Shown here piece by piece: positions 62,100 through 64,000 of a DNA stretch of 64,000 bases. The notes beneath the pieces are model-generated. The model was not told the origin of the DNA. It did no database searches and was given only the letters and a program-made list of their open reading frames with translations. This DNA comes from Nocardioides sp. (GTDB lineage: Bacteria > Actinomycetota > Actinomycetes > Propionibacteriales > Nocardioidaceae). The translations under genes were made by a program, and so were the position numbers. Within the stretch, counting starts at the first letter, position 1. Every line of letters begins with the position of its first letter. Location of the stretch: positions 1 through 64,000 of the forward strand of contig NZ_JASBRN010000025.1 in NCBI RefSeq assembly GCF_030149505.1. Direction: 5' to 3'.

Positions 62100-62558
62100 A
62101 TGCGCGTCTCCGCCAAGTCCGACTACGCCCTCCGGGCGCTGATCGAGATGTCGGGACGCGTCGGGGGCCCCGCGGTGAGCGCCGAGGAGCTCGGAAAGCT
62201 CCAGGACATCCCGCGCAACTTCCTGCAGGCGATCCTCGCCGACCTGCGCCGGGCCGGCGTCGTGCTGAGCCAGCGCGGCCAGTCCGGCGGGTGGCGGCTG
62301 GCCCGCCCCGCCGACGAGGTCTCGGTGGCCGACGTCATCCGCGCCGTCGACGGCCCGCTCGTCTCCGTCTACGGCCTGCGCCCGGAGTCGGTGGAGTACA
62401 ACGAGCGCGCCGAGCCGCTCCAGCAGGTCTGGATCGCCGCCCGTCGCTCGCTGCGCGACGTCTTCGAGCACGTCTCCATCCAGCAGCTCGCCGACCAGCA
62501 GCTGCCCGACTGCGTGTCCCAGCGGACCGCGGACGAGGACGCCTGGGCACCGCACTGA
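62100..62558 (+). CDS. Rrf2-family transcriptional regulator
   Basis: The 152-residue protein has the Rrf2 winged helix: SAKSDYALRALIEMS at the N-terminus, AEELGKLQDIPRNFLQAILADLRRAGVVLSQRGQSGGWRLARP. The cysteine triad that binds Fe-S in IscR/NsrR is absent; there is only one Cys near the end (LPDCVSQ). It therefore belongs to the non-Fe-S branch (CymR/YwgB-like). It is divergent from the acyl-CoA dehydrogenase gene across 250 bp, which it may regulate. Confidence 0.88.
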   Translation: MRVSAKSDYALRALIEMSGRVGGPAVSAEELGKLQDIPRNFLQAILADLRRAGVVLSQRGQSGGWRLARPADEVSVADVIRAVDGPLVSVYGLRPESVEYNERAEPLQQVWIAARRSLRDVFEHVSIQQLADQQLPDCVSQRTADEDAWAPH

Positions 62559-62609
62559 CCGCCGGGACGGCCGGCTCGACGTACGACGGGTGGCCGGTGC
62601 GGCCCCGGG

Positions 62610-63785
62610 TCAGCCCTCGACGAGGGCGGCGGCGAGCCGGGTGCGGAGGCTGGCCCGCTTGCGCTCGAGCTTGGCGTTGCGCTTGAGGAGGTCCTCGACG
62701 TGCTCGCGGGTGCGGGCCAGCTCGACCAGCAGGTCGCCCAGCGCGTCGGTGGTGGTCGCGAGCCGCTCCTCGGTCGTGGGCTCCACGACCGCCCGGACCG
62801 GCGCGGGCGAGGGCAGCAGCGGCGTGGTGTCGCCGACGACGTCGTACCCGCCGTCGGCGAGGGCCTTGCGCCAGCGCTCGCCGAGGTCGAGGAGCTCCTC
62901 GTGCAGGTCCGCGGGTGCCGGGGGGAGGGCGTCGGAGGTCGGTGCCAGGTGGGCGTCGACCAGCTGGCGCCGGATCCGCCCGTCCGCGCGACCGTCGACC
63001 GAGGCGTTGACACCGCGCAGCACCTCGAGCGAGCCGAGGGACGAGCCCAGCGAACCGGCCGCCGCCGCACCGGCGGGGCCCGAGAGGCCCGCCGGGGCGG
63101 GGGTGGCCGCGCCCGCGTGGGTCTCGAGCGGCAGCGATGCGGGGTCGGCGCCCACGACGCGGGCGACGCACTGCCAGGTGGCCCGGACCGGGTCCTCGCC
63201 CGGCTGTGGGACCACGACGTGCACCCGGTCGGGGCGGCGCAGCTCCGAGGACCAGCGCTCCAGCACCTGCTCCACGTCCTGGTCGGCCCAGAAGGCACCG
63301 GCCTCGTCGAGTCGGCGGGCCGGGTCCAGGACGCGGCGGGCGTAGCGACGCAGCTCCAGGTCGGAGCCGGCGCGGACCGCCTCGGACCACGCGGCGACCA
63401 GCTGGCGCGCGGGGTCGGCCAGCGTCGCGACGAGGTGGACCTCGAAGCCCGCCAGGCTGTCCAGCAGCAGGGCGACCTGCTCGCGGGTGGCGCCGGCCAG
63501 CAGGTCGTCGGAGACGACGACCGCGTCGTGGGTCTTGGCGCCCTCCTTGCGCGCGCGCTTGCACAGCAGCGCGAGAGTCCCCTCGACCTCCTTGCGCTTC
63601 AGCCCGTAGGTGCTGTGCAGGCGGCGCAGCTCCAGGGCGGCACGGCGCGCCTCGTCGGCGCTGCGGGCCGGGACCCGGACGCCGGCCTCCGCGAGCGGAC
63701 CGGCGTGCGCGGCGAGCGCGGCGGCGAGACCGCCGGCCCCGGTGTCCGGGAGTCCCAGGTGGACGACGAACCTGCGCTTGGCCAT
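62610..63785 (-). CDS. Sulfotransferase-fold-like protein with degenerate PAPS loop
   Basis: The 391-residue protein opens VVHLGLPDTGAGGLAAALAAHAGPLAEAGVRVP. This follows the pattern of bacterial sulfotransferase-like proteins (LHIGLPKTGT...), but the lysine is replaced by Asp and the TT by AG, so PAPS binding as in normal enzymes is doubtful. The middle has an ADPARQLVAAWSEAV segment like the 3'-phosphate motif region, and the C-terminus is a coiled coil (LVELARTREHVEDLLKRNAKLERKRASL). Function is unknown. Confidence 0.65.
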   Translation of the reverse strand: MAKRRFVVHLGLPDTGAGGLAAALAAHAGPLAEAGVRVPARSADEARRAALELRRLHSTYGLKRKEVEGTLALLCKRARKEGAKTHDAVVVSDDLLAGATREQVALLLDSLAGFEVHLVATLADPARQLVAAWSEAVRAGSDLELRRYARRVLDPARRLDEAGAFWADQDVEQVLERWSSELRRPDRVHVVVPQPGEDPVRATWQCVARVVGADPASLPLETHAGAATPAPAGLSGPAGAAAAGSLGSSLGSLEVLRGVNASVDGRADGRIRRQLVDAHLAPTSDALPPAPADLHEELLDLGERWRKALADGGYDVVGDTTPLLPSPAPVRAVVEPTTEERLATTTDALGDLLVELARTREHVEDLLKRNAKLERKRASLRTRLAAALVEG

Positions 63786-63853
63786 GCCGCCAGCGTGGGC
63801 CCGCGAGGGGAGCGGCAGGTGAACGGCGGGGTGGCGCCCCGCCGACGCCTCGT

Positions 63854-64000
63854 CTAAGCCTGGGTGAAGGAGGCCATGGTGCGCTCGGGCTCCCAGTAGG
63901 CCTTCATCGAGGTCACGCGGCCCTCGTCGTCGACGACGTAGACCATGACCAGGTCGGTCGTGGTGTGCGAGCCGTCGGCGAAGGCCGTGCGGATCGAGCC
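63854..64000 (-). CDS. SnoaL-like/NTF2-fold protein (C-terminal part only)
   Basis: The last 48 codons of a minus-strand gene enter from the window end and read ADGSHTTTDLVMVYVVDDEGRVTSMKAYWEPERTMASF before the TAG at 63854. The pattern of a beta-strand then AYWEPERT matches the steroid-isomerase-like NTF2 family. The start and the catalytic part are outside the window. Confidence 0.6.
   Translation of the reverse strand, partial: GSIRTAFADGSHTTTDLVMVYVVDDEGRVTSMKAYWEPERTMASFTQA

Overview
The window is high-GC actinobacterial DNA, most likely from Nocardioidaceae (a Nocardioides-like organism). This is inferred from very strong G/C third positions, many GTG/TTG starts, actinobacterial gene types (MprAB-like two-component pair, Pat aminotransferase, AccD3-like carboxyltransferase, DesA3-like desaturase with its reductase, mycothiol-type DinB protein, LysE/LysG pair), and dense intergenic palindromes of the GGTCGAG...CTCGANACC type. 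No rRNA, tRNA, CRISPR array, insertion sequence or integrase was seen. Layout: 1-4.9 kb holds the 3' part of pabB, zwf, a rhodanese lipoprotein, a thioesterase and a sulfotransferase. 4.9-9.6 kb holds an MprAB-like two-component system divergent from a secreted PQQ-type sugar dehydrogenase with a PKD domain. 9.6-15.1 kb is housekeeping: fructosamine-kinase-like protein, low-molecular-weight phosphatase, small membrane proteins, pat, glutathionyl-hydroquinone-reductase-like protein and SRPBCC protein. 15.2-19.0 kb is a branched-chain 2-oxoacid dehydrogenase operon (E1 alpha, E1 beta, E2). 19.1-21.5 kb is a tight four-gene operon of a SipW-type signal peptidase and three proteins exported or probably exported through it. 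21.5-28.9 kb runs on the minus strand: an SDR, an ABC permease, an unusual hydrolase-ABC ATPase fusion, a carboxyltransferase and an epimerase. 28.9-35.4 kb is the most interesting locus: a six-gene plus-strand operon whose core is mycosporine-like amino acid (UV sunscreen) biosynthesis (mysA, mysB, mysC, mysD). It starts with a HAD-family protein that has lost its catalytic aspartates and ends with a TauD-family Fe(II)/2-oxoglutarate dioxygenase. The first four steps should turn sedoheptulose 7-phosphate into 4-deoxygadusol, mycosporine-glycine and a disubstituted mycosporine; the dioxygenase is a candidate new tailoring enzyme. 35.4-37.7 kb is an accessory or decay zone: a Lys-rich orphan secreted or membrane protein, two truncated genes facing each other, and arrays of 22-bp units. 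37.7-64 kb carries metabolic and envelope genes: amidohydrolase, fasciclin protein, GDSL lipoprotein, PucR regulator divergent from ferredoxin reductase plus DesA3-like desaturase, MFS, MOSC, phosphoglucomutase, crotonase, beta-propeller protein, GAF/SpoIIE phosphatase, thioredoxin-NHL protein, LysE/LysG, FadE5-like acyl-CoA dehydrogenase, Rrf2 regulator, a degenerate sulfotransferase-like protein and the end of a SnoaL-like protein. A second theme is repeats. At least five distinct palindromic or iterated families occupy the gaps, and one family also lies in frame inside pabB, pgm, the E2 gene and probably mysC. Two families consist of 22-bp units arranged as equal forward and inverted halves (4+4, 3+3 or 2+2).
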